This document shows, one piece after another, positions 25,610 through 34,628 of a stretch of DNA of 64,000 bases. Every line of letters starts with the position of its first letter. Within the stretch, counting starts at the first letter, position 1. The DNA is from Lujinxingia vulgaris (GTDB lineage: Bacteria > Myxococcota_A > Bradymonadia > Bradymonadales > Bradymonadaceae): the NCBI RefSeq assembly GCF_007997015.1, contig NZ_VOSM01000007.1, positions 62,001 through 126,000 on the forward strand. Direction: 5' to 3'. The notes beneath the pieces were generated by a model. It had not been told where the DNA came from. It did not search any database and saw nothing but the letters and a program-made list of their open reading frames with translations. A program made the position numbers and the translations under genes.

Positions 25610-25956
25610 CGTCGTCGTCCAGGGTTTGGGGGGAGGTTCCTTTTCTCGGAAGATGAGCTTTGCGAGAGGCGTGCCAACCTGAAAATTCGGCGAAACTACG
25701 TGGTCGAAGGCCGGTGACGTCTCAAAACGGGGCCGTCTTGATTCAAATTCGTTTCAAATGTTTCCTAAATGTTTAGTTGGTGCAACGCCGCAGGTGGGAC
25801 GCGCGAGGCGGGCAGAAGGGCTGTCGAAAACGCATCGATACGTTATGTTACGGCTAATCGCCCGGCCGGGCGCCAAGGGACGATTCAAAGACTTGCGAGG
25901 GGGGAGCGTTGAAGCGCTCTTCCTTATGATTCCGATGATTGTGGTTGGAGGAAGTG
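25610..25956. promoter_or_regulatory. 347-bp divergent region with 11-bp phased repeats
   Basis: The region separates the sulfur cluster from the NERD gene. From 25744 to 25776 three CAAAT/TAAAT motifs recur every 11 bases (CAAATTCGTTT, CAAATGTTTCC, TAAATGTTTAG), about one helical turn, in a locally AT-rich patch. This resembles tandem sites for an OmpR/PhoB-type regulator, though it does not match the Pho box. No gene is seen. Confidence 0.4.
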
Positions 25957-27660
25957 ATGGCCGTCATGATTCCCGCGCATCCGCCGAAAGTGCACCTTGA
26001 GCGCCACGCTGAGCGCGAACTCTGGGAGCGTTTTCGCGACAAGCTCAGCGATGATTTTCGCGTCTACCACAGCCTGCCTTACCTGCGGCAAAACGGAGCG
26101 CAGGGGGAGATCGACTTTCTGGTGGTGCACCGCGAGCTGGGGATGCTGGTGGTGGAGTGCAAAGGCAAGGGGGTCGAGCGGGCCAACGGCCAGTGGTACC
26201 GAATGCTCAAGGAGGGTGGCCGCGAGCGCCTGGATAAGAGCCCGGCGGAGCAGGCCCGCGGTCAGGTCGAACATATTGTCAAAGGGCTGGGCGATCCGAT
26301 GCGTCGGGCGATTGGCAACGACCGCACCAGCCACTTTCCCTTTCTCTACGGGTGGGCGGTGGCGTTTCCTTTCGGACCGGGGCCGAATAAAAAGACGCTG
26401 GATTTTCCGCCGGAGGTGTTGTTGCTCTCCCGCGATCTGACCGGCGATCTGGAGGGTGCGCTGGCCAGAATTATGGCCTTTCATGGCGCAAAACTACCGG
26501 TGCGGATTCCGCCTTTGAGTCAACCCCATTTTGAGGCGGCGTGTGCGGTGATCAGCCCCGATGTGGAGGTGCCTTTTGAGACGCGGGCGGCCAGCCTGGA
26601 TCGGGAGCGGGAGTCGCTTGTGGAGCTCTCCGAGCATCAGCAATCGGTGGTGCGGGGGTTGATGGCCAACCCCCGGGTGCGAGTGCAAGGTGGGGCGGGA
26701 ACTGGAAAGACCTTGCTGGCTCTGCACGCCGCCCGCGAGATGGCGCGGCGCGGAAAGCGGGTGCTCCTGACCTGCTTTAACATCGGGCTTGCCGAGCATC
26801 TGGCCGAGTGCATCGAGAAGCGCGGCGAGGGCTTTGAGGGGAGCATTGAGGTCACGCATTTCCATGGGCTCTGCGAGCGGGCCAGCGCGCTGCTCGGAAA
26901 GCCTTTCGGGCCGCCCCGGGGGGCAGCGCGCGAGGAGATCGTGGACTTCTGGATGCACCGGAGCGCTGCGATCCTGCTCGACGCCATTGTGGAGGGGCAT
27001 GAGGAGGTGCGGGGCTGGGATGCCATCATCGTCGATGAGGGGCAGGACTTTGGCGAGGATTGGTGGGCGGTGCTCGACGAGTCGCTGGCCGACCCCAAGC
27101 AGGGCCACCGGTGGATCTTTTACGACGAGCGCCAGACGATCTTCGGGCGGCCTTCCTGCGTGCCTGAAGACGGCATGATCTTCGGGCTGAGTGAGAACTT
27201 TCGTACCACCCACGCGATCTGCGACGACCTCAATCAGCTCATCGACAGCCCGATGTATCCTCACGCGCTGGCGCCGGTGGGAGAGCCCACCAGCATCTAC
27301 CCGATGTGGGGGCCATCGAAGACGCAGAAGAAGTTGGGAGAGCTCTTGGAGCAGCTGACCACGCGTGATGGCGTTGCGCTCGATCAGGTCGTGATCTTGA
27401 GCCCGCACAGCCCGGAGCGCTCCACGCCGGGAGCGCCCGGGGAGCTGGGCGGGGTGAAGCTCGTCTATGAGATCGCCGAACGCGGCCAGGGCGTGCTCTT
27501 TACCACTATTCAGTCCTTTAAGGGGCTGGAGGCCGAAGTCGTGATCCTGGTGGATGTGGACGTCGACAACGACTGGTATTCGCAGGAGCTTCGTTATGTG
27601 GCGGCGTCGCGGGCGATGCTGCGCCTTTATGTGTTTGCGAAGTCGAGCTGGCCGAACTGA
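25957..27660 (+). CDS. NERD-domain nuclease fused to UvrD/SF1-type helicase
   Basis: The N-terminal 110 residues form a nuclease-related domain with E-I-D-F-L-V-V and V-E-C-K-G-K, the PD-(D/E)xK-like core. The C-terminal two-thirds is an SF1 ATPase: Walker A QGGAGTGKT near residue 250, Walker B IIVDEGQDF near 362, and a C-terminal helicase motif TIQSFKGLEAEVVIL near 520 with a terminal RYVAASRA. It should be a DNA-processing enzyme, possibly in phage defence or repair. The ATG at 25957 follows GGAGGAAG. It stands alone with its own terminator, so it is a self-contained candidate. It has 567 residues. Confidence 0.82.
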   Translation: MAVMIPAHPPKVHLERHAERELWERFRDKLSDDFRVYHSLPYLRQNGAQGEIDFLVVHRELGMLVVECKGKGVERANGQWYRMLKEGGRERLDKSPAEQARGQVEHIVKGLGDPMRRAIGNDRTSHFPFLYGWAVAFPFGPGPNKKTLDFPPEVLLLSRDLTGDLEGALARIMAFHGAKLPVRIPPLSQPHFEAACAVISPDVEVPFETRAASLDRERESLVELSEHQQSVVRGLMANPRVRVQGGAGTGKTLLALHAAREMARRGKRVLLTCFNIGLAEHLAECIEKRGEGFEGSIEVTHFHGLCERASALLGKPFGPPRGAAREEIVDFWMHRSAAILLDAIVEGHEEVRGWDAIIVDEGQDFGEDWWAVLDESLADPKQGHRWIFYDERQTIFGRPSCVPEDGMIFGLSENFRTTHAICDDLNQLIDSPMYPHALAPVGEPTSIYPMWGPSKTQKKLGELLEQLTTRDGVALDQVVILSPHSPERSTPGAPGELGGVKLVYEIAERGQGVLFTTIQSFKGLEAEVVILVDVDVDNDWYSQELRYVAASRAMLRLYVFAKSSWPN

Positions 27661-27707
27661 GCAGCGCACGCGTCAGGCCGGGGTCTGAATATAGGCCGCG
27701 TTGAAAC

Positions 27708-27741
27708 GAAAAAAGCCGCGCCCGTGGGGGCGCGGCTTTTT
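27708..27741. terminator. bidirectional intrinsic terminator
   Basis: Stem GCCGCGCCC / GGGCGCGGC with flanking A and T runs that extend the pairing. It lies between the converging NERD gene and the large lipoprotein gene and serves both. Confidence 0.92.
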
Positions 27742-27757
27742 ATACATTCAGGAGGAT

Positions 27758-30352
27758 TTAGAGGACGTTTGCGTCCAGCCAGACGTTGATGTCGCCACTC
27801 TCCACATCCTGGAAGCGGTAGCTGAAGTTAACTTCCACAAGGTAGAGGCCGGGCTCAACGCTTACGAAGCCGGTGAGCGTCGTGTCGTAGAAACTAAAGT
27901 AACCGACGTAAGCGTCGCTCTGGTTGGCCCGGTTGACGTTGACGCTGTTGAAGAGGGGAAGCGCCGGGTCGCCGGTGGTCGAGGTGGTGACGTTGAGTCG
28001 GTAGGAGGGCAGGGGGAGCGCCTCATCGACGCGCACCGCAAAGAAGGTGGAGTCGGGGCTGAAATAGGCGTTGCCGTTTCGCTCCAGGGTGATCGCTTCG
28101 GCCTGCTCCGGCCCGCTTACATCGGTGAAGTCGAGCACGGGAATCGACCCCATGCTCACGATCGAGGGCTCGGAGAGGAACCAGCCCCTCTCTTCACCGC
28201 TCACCGCAAAGGAGAAGGAGTAGGTGCCGGCTTCTTCGAGGAGAAGGCGCAACGAGTAGTCCATCGGGCCATTGTAGACCTCGTCGCCGGCGGCGCTGGT
28301 GACCACTACGTCAAGATCGCCGCTGCCCGTGGAGTTCGGGAAGTTCACAACGACAAACTCGTCGGCCTGGGCTTCGTAGGTCATCTCCAGCGTCTCGCCA
28401 GGGGCGAGCGCCACGGCTTCGATCAGCAGGACTTGAAGGGTGGCCAGGCTCCCGAAGGAGCCGGAGTTGCCCAGCGTGAAGCCGAAGATGTAGTCCCCCT
28501 CAAGGCCGGTGAGCGAGACGTTGGAGTCGTAGCTGTCCTGGATGAAGACGCCGTCGCTGGGGTTGAGGAAGCGGTCGTAGACTTTGAAGATCTGCGCCAT
28601 CATCTCCGGGTCGATCGACTCACCGTTCAGGTTGAAGAAGAGTTGGCCGAGCCAGTCGAAGTCGGCCGAGAACTCGGTGAAGATGTGGTAGCCCGGGGGC
28701 ATGAACTGGTCATAGGCAATCTGGCGCATGCGGCCGCCAACCATGTCGCCGAGCTGGCGGACCTGCTGGCGGCGCAGACGCCACATGATGTTCTGGACGT
28801 CGTTTTCGGCGTTGGAATTGGTCAGAGTGACAGTGAAGGTGGTGTCGGCGGCGGCGCGCTCAAAGAAGTAGCCGGGGAAGGACTCCGTGATGTCATCCAC
28901 ACCGCGGGTGTCTTCAAGCGAGAAGATGATCTCATCGGCGTCGTCGCGGATCTCCATGGTGAGACCGATGGGGACGGCAGTGGCACCGATACCAAAGAAC
29001 CCGCCCATGCCGCGGGTGAAGCTGCCGGCGAAGATCTCGCCGGCCTTCACGGTGACTTCGCGGGTGATGGAGTCGCCGGCGGGCACGTCGAAGGGGGTAT
29101 TGAGGCGAACCTGGGCCTCATCGCTTCCCGGAGTGCGGTGGTACCAGTCGAGGATGATCGTGCCGTCTGCCATGAGCGGGTTGGCCATGGGCAGGTGGGC
29201 GCCGGCCGGCGGGAAGACCTCGCGCAGGCTCACGCCGATGGAGCCTTCCATGCCGGCGAGCTGAAGGAGGAACTGGGGGTTGTTTTCCAGGAACTGGCTG
29301 TCGAAGTAGGCGATCAGCTCGTAGTTCTCGGGGATATGTTCGAGCTCAAGCTCGATGAACTCGGCGTCGACCGTGGAGTCGACCACGAAGTAGTTCTGGC
29401 CGGGCTGGCTTAAGTCGATGGTGTAAGCCTGGTCATCGCTGAGCGCGGTGGGCTGGGCCTGGCCCTGATGCTCGAAGGTGGCTACGTAGCGCCAGTCGCC
29501 GCCGCCGTAGGCGTTGGCGCGCTCTTCGTCGCCGCTCAAGGCGCCGGGGATGATCTGGACGGTGTAGGTGCCCTCTTCGGTGAGGAAGAGCTGGCGGGCG
29601 TTGACGCCCTGGCCGAGGTTGCCGCTGAAGCGCTCATAGCCGTTGGGTCCGACGACGCGGAAGGCGGCGTCGGGAAGGCCCAGGTCATGGACCGAGACGT
29701 GCACCAGGTCGCCGAACTGGCCTTCAAAGGAGATGGAGGGCTTGACGGGGACGGGCACGCCGTCGGCGTCGAGGACCGGCGCACCCAGGGTGCCGGTGAC
29801 GATCTGACGCTCACCTTCAATGAGCTCCAGGGTCACACCGGACTCCTCGCCGACTTTGCCTTCGGCGTCGAGGGTGACGTCGGCGTCGCGGGCGAGCTGC
29901 TCGGCTTCGGGGAAGCAGAGGCCGTCGAGGATAATGTCGCCGGGCTGGCAGCGGGCCTCCGGGGCGCAGCGCTGGGCGTCTTCGCTCCAGAGGGTGCCCT
30001 CTTCGCAGACGTCAGCGGTGGGCGCGCAGCGGCCGCTCTCGGCGTCGAGGACGGTGCCGGCGGTGCAGGCTTCTTCGGCCGGCACGCAGCTGCTGTCGTC
30101 GGCGCGGGTGGTGCCTTCGCCGCAGGTGGTGGGCTCGGCGACCACGCAGAGACCTTCGTCGTTTTCGACGGTGCCTTCGCCGCAGGCGGTGGGCTCGGCG
30201 ACCACGCAGCTGCCGTCTTCTTCGACGGTGCCTTCGCCACAGGTGACGGTGACGTCATCGTCGCCGCCGCCGCAGGCGGCCAGGCTCAGCGCCATCGCGC
30301 CGCTCAGGGCGATGAGGCTTCGACGGGAGTTTCGAAAGAGGGAGAAGGTCAT
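27758..30352 (-). CDS. large Cys-rich repeat lipoprotein
   Basis: A lipobox SLAAC27 opens an 864-residue protein. Residues 35-155 hold about seven short modules of the form CGEGTVEEDGSCVVAEPT, each with two or more Cys, then a long beta-rich region to the end with repeated hydrophobic strands (for example a segment beginning TYTVQIIPG). No catalytic motif is visible. It is probably anchored to the outer membrane and exposed; a binding or adhesion role is inferred. The DNA of the Cys modules is a diverged tandem repeat. A terminator lies just downstream. Confidence 0.72.
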   Translation of the reverse strand: MTFSLFRNSRRSLIALSGAMALSLAACGGGDDDVTVTCGEGTVEEDGSCVVAEPTACGEGTVENDEGLCVVAEPTTCGEGTTRADDSSCVPAEEACTAGTVLDAESGRCAPTADVCEEGTLWSEDAQRCAPEARCQPGDIILDGLCFPEAEQLARDADVTLDAEGKVGEESGVTLELIEGERQIVTGTLGAPVLDADGVPVPVKPSISFEGQFGDLVHVSVHDLGLPDAAFRVVGPNGYERFSGNLGQGVNARQLFLTEEGTYTVQIIPGALSGDEERANAYGGGDWRYVATFEHQGQAQPTALSDDQAYTIDLSQPGQNYFVVDSTVDAEFIELELEHIPENYELIAYFDSQFLENNPQFLLQLAGMEGSIGVSLREVFPPAGAHLPMANPLMADGTIILDWYHRTPGSDEAQVRLNTPFDVPAGDSITREVTVKAGEIFAGSFTRGMGGFFGIGATAVPIGLTMEIRDDADEIIFSLEDTRGVDDITESFPGYFFERAAADTTFTVTLTNSNAENDVQNIMWRLRRQQVRQLGDMVGGRMRQIAYDQFMPPGYHIFTEFSADFDWLGQLFFNLNGESIDPEMMAQIFKVYDRFLNPSDGVFIQDSYDSNVSLTGLEGDYIFGFTLGNSGSFGSLATLQVLLIEAVALAPGETLEMTYEAQADEFVVVNFPNSTGSGDLDVVVTSAAGDEVYNGPMDYSLRLLLEEAGTYSFSFAVSGEERGWFLSEPSIVSMGSIPVLDFTDVSGPEQAEAITLERNGNAYFSPDSTFFAVRVDEALPLPSYRLNVTTSTTGDPALPLFNSVNVNRANQSDAYVGYFSFYDTTLTGFVSVEPGLYLVEVNFSYRFQDVESGDINVWLDANVL

Positions 30353-30632
30353 AGGGGACTCCTGTGGAGGAAAACGCGTGAGGATCGATGTGTTTGAAAA
30401 TCTCAGGGACGGGGTGCGTGCAGAACTGCTGCCGCGCGTCGGACTCGCCCCTGCGAGGGATATAGGTAACAGGAGGCTGTTAACAGATTGTTACGAATCA
30501 GGCAAATCGAAAGCGCACGAATTTTCGCCCGAAAGGGTGAAATGAGGGAGGAAGTGTCCTTGAGGGGAGGCGGAGAAGACGGCAGAGTGAGCGCGTGGTC
30601 GGGTTAAGTTCTCGCCGGACAGGGGAGTTGGG

Positions 30633-31898
30633 ATGGGAGATGTGGATGGTGGGTTTGAGGCGCTCTACCGGGAGCACGCGCCGGCGGCGCGAGCGACGTT
30701 GATTCGCCTTCTGGGGGATTTTGAGCTGGCCGAGGATGCGCTGCACGAGGCCTGGATTGTGGCGATGCAGAGCTGGGTGGATGATGGCGGGGCGCTGCAG
30801 CTGCCGGCAAACCCGCGGGCCTGGCTGATCTCGACGGCGCGTTTTAAGGGCATTGACCGGCTGCGGCGGCGGGTGCGCTACCGCGAGAAGTTGGCGCTGG
30901 TGGCGGCCGGGGAGCCCTCGGCCAGTGAGGCGACGCCGGAGCAGGCGCTGGTGGACGCGACCGTCTTTGAGGACGATCGGCTGCGTCTGATCTTTACCTG
31001 CTGTCACCCCGCGCTGAGCCGTGAGGCGCAGGTGGCGCTCACCTTAAGAGAGGTCTGCGGGCTGAGTACCGAGGAGATCGCGCGGGCGTTTCTGTTGCGC
31101 GCGCCCACGCTGGCGCAGCGTATTGTGCGGGCCAAACGAAAGATCCAGAGCGCGAAGATTCCTTACGCCATCCCCGAGGCGGCCGACATCCCGATGCGGT
31201 TGGAGGCGGTGCTCAGCGTGATCTACCTGGTCTTTAATGAGGGGTATGCGGCGAGCTCGGGAGATGCGTTGATTCGTCGAGAACTCTGCCTGGAGGCGAT
31301 CGGGCTGGGGAGGCTGGTGGTGGATCTTCTGGAGGAGCCCGATGGGGAGGCGTTGGGGTTGCTGGCGTTGATGCTCTTGAGCGAAGCGCGCCGGGCGGCG
31401 CGCACCGACGGGGCCGGCGACCTGGTGTTGTTGGAAGATCAGGATCGCGCGTTGTGGGATGAAGTACTCATCGCGGAGGGGCGCGCGCTGGTGGCGCGCG
31501 CCTTTGCGACGGGGGAGGTCGGCGTCTATGCGTTGCAGGCGGCGATCGCCGCGGTGCACGCGCGTGCCGAGCGCTTTGAGGCGACCGACTGGGCCGAGAT
31601 CGTAGCCCTCTACGATCTACTTTTTGAGGCCTCCGACTCGCCAGTGGTGGCGCTCAACCGGGCGGTGGCCCTGGCGATGCGCGACGGGCCCGCGGCGGGT
31701 CTGGAGCTTGTGGAGGCGCTTCTGCGCGAGGATGCGCTCAAGAATTATCACCTGGCGCACGCCGCCCGAGCCGATCTTTACCGAAGGTTGGGGCGGAGTG
31801 AGGATGCACGCGCGGCCTACCGGCGCGCGCTTGAGCTGACGGAACTTGAGCCCGAGCGCCGTTTTCTGAGCAGGCGTCTTCAGGAACTCGACGGTTAA
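30633..31898 (+). CDS. ECF-type RNA polymerase sigma factor with long C-terminal extension
   Basis: Sigma region 2 (LYREHAPAARATLIRLLGDFELAEDALHEAW cut here for length) and region 4 (LTLREVCGLSTEEIARAFL near residue 130) are both clear. A C-terminal extension of over 200 residues with TPR-like helices (AAYRRALELTELEPERRFL) follows. This architecture, with a DGPF-motif gene directly downstream, is that of the ECF42 group, whose extension is thought to regulate activity in place of an anti-sigma factor. The ATG follows GGGGAG. No anti-sigma gene is seen. It has 421 residues. Promoter specificity is unknown. Confidence 0.85.
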   Translation: MGDVDGGFEALYREHAPAARATLIRLLGDFELAEDALHEAWIVAMQSWVDDGGALQLPANPRAWLISTARFKGIDRLRRRVRYREKLALVAAGEPSASEATPEQALVDATVFEDDRLRLIFTCCHPALSREAQVALTLREVCGLSTEEIARAFLLRAPTLAQRIVRAKRKIQSAKIPYAIPEAADIPMRLEAVLSVIYLVFNEGYAASSGDALIRRELCLEAIGLGRLVVDLLEEPDGEALGLLALMLLSEARRAARTDGAGDLVLLEDQDRALWDEVLIAEGRALVARAFATGEVGVYALQAAIAAVHARAERFEATDWAEIVALYDLLFEASDSPVVALNRAVALAMRDGPAAGLELVEALLREDALKNYHLAHAARADLYRRLGRSEDARAAYRRALELTELEPERRFLSRRLQELDG

Positions 31899-32062
31899 GG
31901 TCGCCGGGGCGCGGTGTTTAATTACCGATGCATCAATGAGGCGTGTCGATCGCGGCCGTGCTTCTTCGACTACAGGATGAGCGTAAGGCAACGCCGGAAG
32001 TCGGGCGCGTGTGCGATCCTCGCTGCGCGCTCTTCCAACTCCCCCAACCCACGGAGGTTTTT

Positions 32063-32401
32063 ATGAAGTATGTCTGTCTGGTGTACGGCGAAGAAGAGGC
32101 GATGCGCGGCGTCGATGACAATGTCTGCGCGGCCTACGGAAAAGAGCTCCAGGAGCGTGGGGCGTACCTGGGCGGCCAGCCCCTGATGAGTGTGGAGACG
32201 GCCACTACGGTGCGTGTGCGGCGCGGGGAGGTCACGGTGACCGATGGGCCTTTTGCCGAGACCAAAGAGCAGCTGGCGGGTTTTTATCTGATCGAGGCGC
32301 GGGACTTAAATGAGGCGATCCGCATCGCCTCGGGGATTCCGCCGGCGCAGGTGGGCTCGATTGAGATTCGCCCGGCGCGAGAGCTCAACGTCGACGGCTG
32401 A
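32063..32401 (+). CDS. YCII/DGPF-domain protein
   Basis: A 112-residue YciI-related protein containing the DGPF motif (TVTDGPFAETKEQLAGF). Genes of this family sit beside ECF42 sigma factors in many genomes and are their presumed targets or partners; here it follows the sigma gene by 164 bases. It has a ferredoxin-like alpha/beta fold by family. The ATG at 32063 is set by ACGGAGG; a longer frame is unsupported. Biochemical role unknown. Confidence 0.85.
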   Translation: MKYVCLVYGEEEAMRGVDDNVCAAYGKELQERGAYLGGQPLMSVETATTVRVRRGEVTVTDGPFAETKEQLAGFYLIEARDLNEAIRIASGIPPAQVGSIEIRPARELNVDG

Positions 32402-32516
32402 ACTTTTTTGAAGGTGGGTGTCGATCGGAGCGAGCCCGCTTCGATCAGAGGGTGAAGCGCGCCGGGGGTGGTCTCCGACGTGCGTTCGACCCCAAACTGA
32501 GAGCCGGGAGTAAGCT

Positions 32517-32930
32517 ATGAAAATCGTGACCTATCTAAACTTCGATGGAACCTGCAGAGAGGCGTTTGAGTTTTATGCCGGGGTGCTCGGCGGAAAGCTC
32601 ACCATGCAGGTCGTCTCGGAGTCGCCTGCGGCCGAACATATGGCGCCTGAGTTTCAGGACTCGGTGATGCACGCCTGCCTGGAGGTGGGCGACCAGACGC
32701 TGATGGCCTCCGATACCATGCACATGGGGTATACCAGGCCCCAGGGGTTCTCGGTGTCGCTGCAGTTTGAGACGCCGGAGGAGGCTGAGCGGGTGTTTGA
32801 GGCGCTGGCCGAGGGTGGCGAGGTGAGGATGCCCCTGGAGCGCACCTTCTGGGCGCTGCGTTTTGGGACGCTCGAGGATCGTTTTGGCACGCCCTGGATG
32901 ATCAACTGCAATGAGCGCGAGTGTACCTGA
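32517..32930 (+). CDS. VOC-superfamily PhnB-like protein
   Basis: A 137-residue protein of the glyoxalase/bleomycin-resistance fold. It opens with KIVTYLNFDGTCREAFEFY and ends with FGTPWMINCNE, hallmarks of the PhnB/3-demethylubiquinone-methyltransferase-like branch, which usually has no known activity. Such genes also cluster with DGPF and ECF42 genes, so it probably belongs to the same sigma-controlled set. The start is ATG at 32517. Confidence 0.82.
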   Translation: MKIVTYLNFDGTCREAFEFYAGVLGGKLTMQVVSESPAAEHMAPEFQDSVMHACLEVGDQTLMASDTMHMGYTRPQGFSVSLQFETPEEAERVFEALAEGGEVRMPLERTFWALRFGTLEDRFGTPWMINCNERECT

Positions 32931-32946
32931 GCCGGGGCGGGGGGGC

Positions 32947-33669
32947 TTAGCCCTCGTCGCTGCCAGCCTGGGAGCGGAACTTCTCGGCGGCGTCGGGGTG
33001 AATGCCGTGGGTGACGGTGAGGCCGAGTTTGCTGCGCAGAAAATGCTCAAAGGTCATCCAGTCGTCGCCGACGCGGATGGATTTGGTCCAGGCGCACAGG
33101 GTGATGTAGCGCTCGGGATCCTGCATGTCGTGGAGGTTGGTGATGAAGCGCTCCAGGCTGCCTAAGAGCTCGCGGGTGGTCAGGCGAAGCTCCATCTGCT
33201 CCATGACCAGGGCGGCCAGATCGTGGAGGGTTTCGCGATCGCCCTCACCGAATTCGCGGGGCTCAAAACCCATCACGGCCAGCGCGCCCAGGCGGTGGCC
33301 CTGGCGGGTGAGCAGGGGGGCGGCGGCGTAGAAACGAAGTCCGAACTCGCCGGCCACCAGCGGGTGGGCCAGGCTTCTGGGGTCTTCGATGGCGTCTTCG
33401 ATCATGTAGGCGTCGTCGCTGAAGACGACCGAGGCGCAGAGCCCCGGGTCGCGACCGACCTTCTCGACGTCCAGGCCGTGGCGGGCCTTAAACCAGACGC
33501 GATCTTCGTCGACCAGCGAGACCAGCGCGATGGGGGCATCAAAGACGCGCGCGGCCAGCTGCACGATGCGATCAAACGCGCCATCGGGAGGGGTGTCCAG
33601 GATGGCGAAGCGTCGAAGGGCTGCGAGTCGTTCGTCTTCGAGTTGGGCGGGGGGAGGGGAAGAGGTCAT
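32947..33669 (-). CDS. GAF-domain sensory protein
   Basis: Residues 15-165 form a GAF domain (LDTPPDGAFDRIVQLAARVF, then ALVSLVDEDRVWFKAR), which binds small molecules or chromophores. No output domain is recognised in the remaining 75 residues, though FEHFLRSKLGLTVTHGIHPD looks folded. It could act through protein contacts. No Cys in a phytochrome-like position stands out; the domain has one at GLCASVVF. It converges on the PhnB-like gene and is alone on its strand. Target unknown. Confidence 0.78.
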   Translation of the reverse strand: MTSSPPPAQLEDERLAALRRFAILDTPPDGAFDRIVQLAARVFDAPIALVSLVDEDRVWFKARHGLDVEKVGRDPGLCASVVFSDDAYMIEDAIEDPRSLAHPLVAGEFGLRFYAAAPLLTRQGHRLGALAVMGFEPREFGEGDRETLHDLAALVMEQMELRLTTRELLGSLERFITNLHDMQDPERYITLCAWTKSIRVGDDWMTFEHFLRSKLGLTVTHGIHPDAAEKFRSQAGSDEG

Positions 33670-33805
33670 AATACTCCAAAAAAAGTCATCATCTCTGGCG
33701 TTGCCAGAGCGGAGCGGCGCTCAGGACCACTCCGTGTTGAATGTAGAAACGTTGACCGAGTCTCTAAAGAATAGAGGATGGGGTGTGGCTTTCCAAAAAG
33801 GGAAG

Positions 33806-33824
33806 GTGTCAGGGTATGTGACAC
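33806..33824. promoter_or_regulatory. palindrome upstream of membrane-protein gene
   Basis: GTGTCAGGGTATGTGACAC, an inverted repeat with 6-bp arms and a 7-base centre. Flanking GGAAG and TTCC extend it with one bulge. A near copy (GTGTCCTGGTAAGTGACAC) lies at 34595-34613 over the end of the same gene. Operator candidate only. Confidence 0.35.
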
Positions 33825-33859
33825 TTCCACTGTGGGGTTTTCCTCGTGTGACCGGGGGC

Positions 33860-34606
33860 ATGGCCCGGTTTCGACGAGATGAATACGGCAGGTTGATGGC
33901 TTCAGTACATGAAGAAGAGAGGCATCGGGTGAACGCAGAGGAGCCGCCAGGTGAGGGGGCTGAGACGAAGAGTCCCGGGATGGCGATCTGGGACGACTGG
34001 GAGAGGATCGAGCCTCATCGCGCGCAAGATGGCGAGGCGCTCGCGGCGAAAATAGATGCGCTGCCGCCTTCGAGCGGGCTGAGCATCGATCGGGCGCCGG
34101 GCGGCGAGGCGCTCTCCCTGGTGTATCGACCGCCTATGATGCGGGTGCTTAAGGCCCGGGTGACGCGTCGCGCCCTGGAGCAGGGGGGATGGTTGATTGT
34201 ACTGGCGATCGTGGGATTCGGGCTACTGCAGCTCATGCCGGGGACGTCGGTCGAAGGAGATACCGGCCTGATCTTTCTGGCGATGGGGCTGGGGTGTTTT
34301 TTGCCGGCGTTGGGAGGCGTGTTCTCGGCGCTGCGCCACATCTTAAAGTGGACCGCGCCGCGTCGACTCGAGATTAAGGACGACTCGTTCTGGTTCAAGG
34401 AGGGGCGCACCCGGCTCGGGGGCGTGCGCGCTCAGCGAGATGAGCTGCGCGTGCGAATTGAGCAGAGCGATGCCTGTGCGGTGCTGAGTTATAAAAAGCG
34501 GCGAGTTGAGCTCTTGCCGCTCACGCCGGTCGAGCTGAAGGTGCTGCGCTATCACCTCATCGATGGGATGGGCGTGAGGGAGGAGGGAGAGGATGTGTCC
34601 TGGTAA
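33860..34606 (+). CDS. small membrane protein with two transmembrane segments
   Basis: Not recognised. About 248 residues if started at ATG 33860; ATG at 33896 is an alternative. The N-terminal 90 residues are acidic and soluble. Two hydrophobic segments (GWLIVLAIVGFGLLQLM near 112 and GLIFLAMGLGCFLPALGGVF near 140) are joined by a short loop. The C-terminal third, with WFKEGRTRLGGVRAQRDELRVRIEQ cut here for length, may be a PH-like cytosolic domain. No catalytic motif. The gene is flanked by a pair of similar palindromes. Function unknown. Confidence 0.6.
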   Translation: MARFRRDEYGRLMASVHEEERHRVNAEEPPGEGAETKSPGMAIWDDWERIEPHRAQDGEALAAKIDALPPSSGLSIDRAPGGEALSLVYRPPMMRVLKARVTRRALEQGGWLIVLAIVGFGLLQLMPGTSVEGDTGLIFLAMGLGCFLPALGGVFSALRHILKWTAPRRLEIKDDSFWFKEGRTRLGGVRAQRDELRVRIEQSDACAVLSYKKRRVELLPLTPVELKVLRYHLIDGMGVREEGEDVSW

Positions 34607-34628
34607 GTGACACTCGCCAGGGGAGCGC

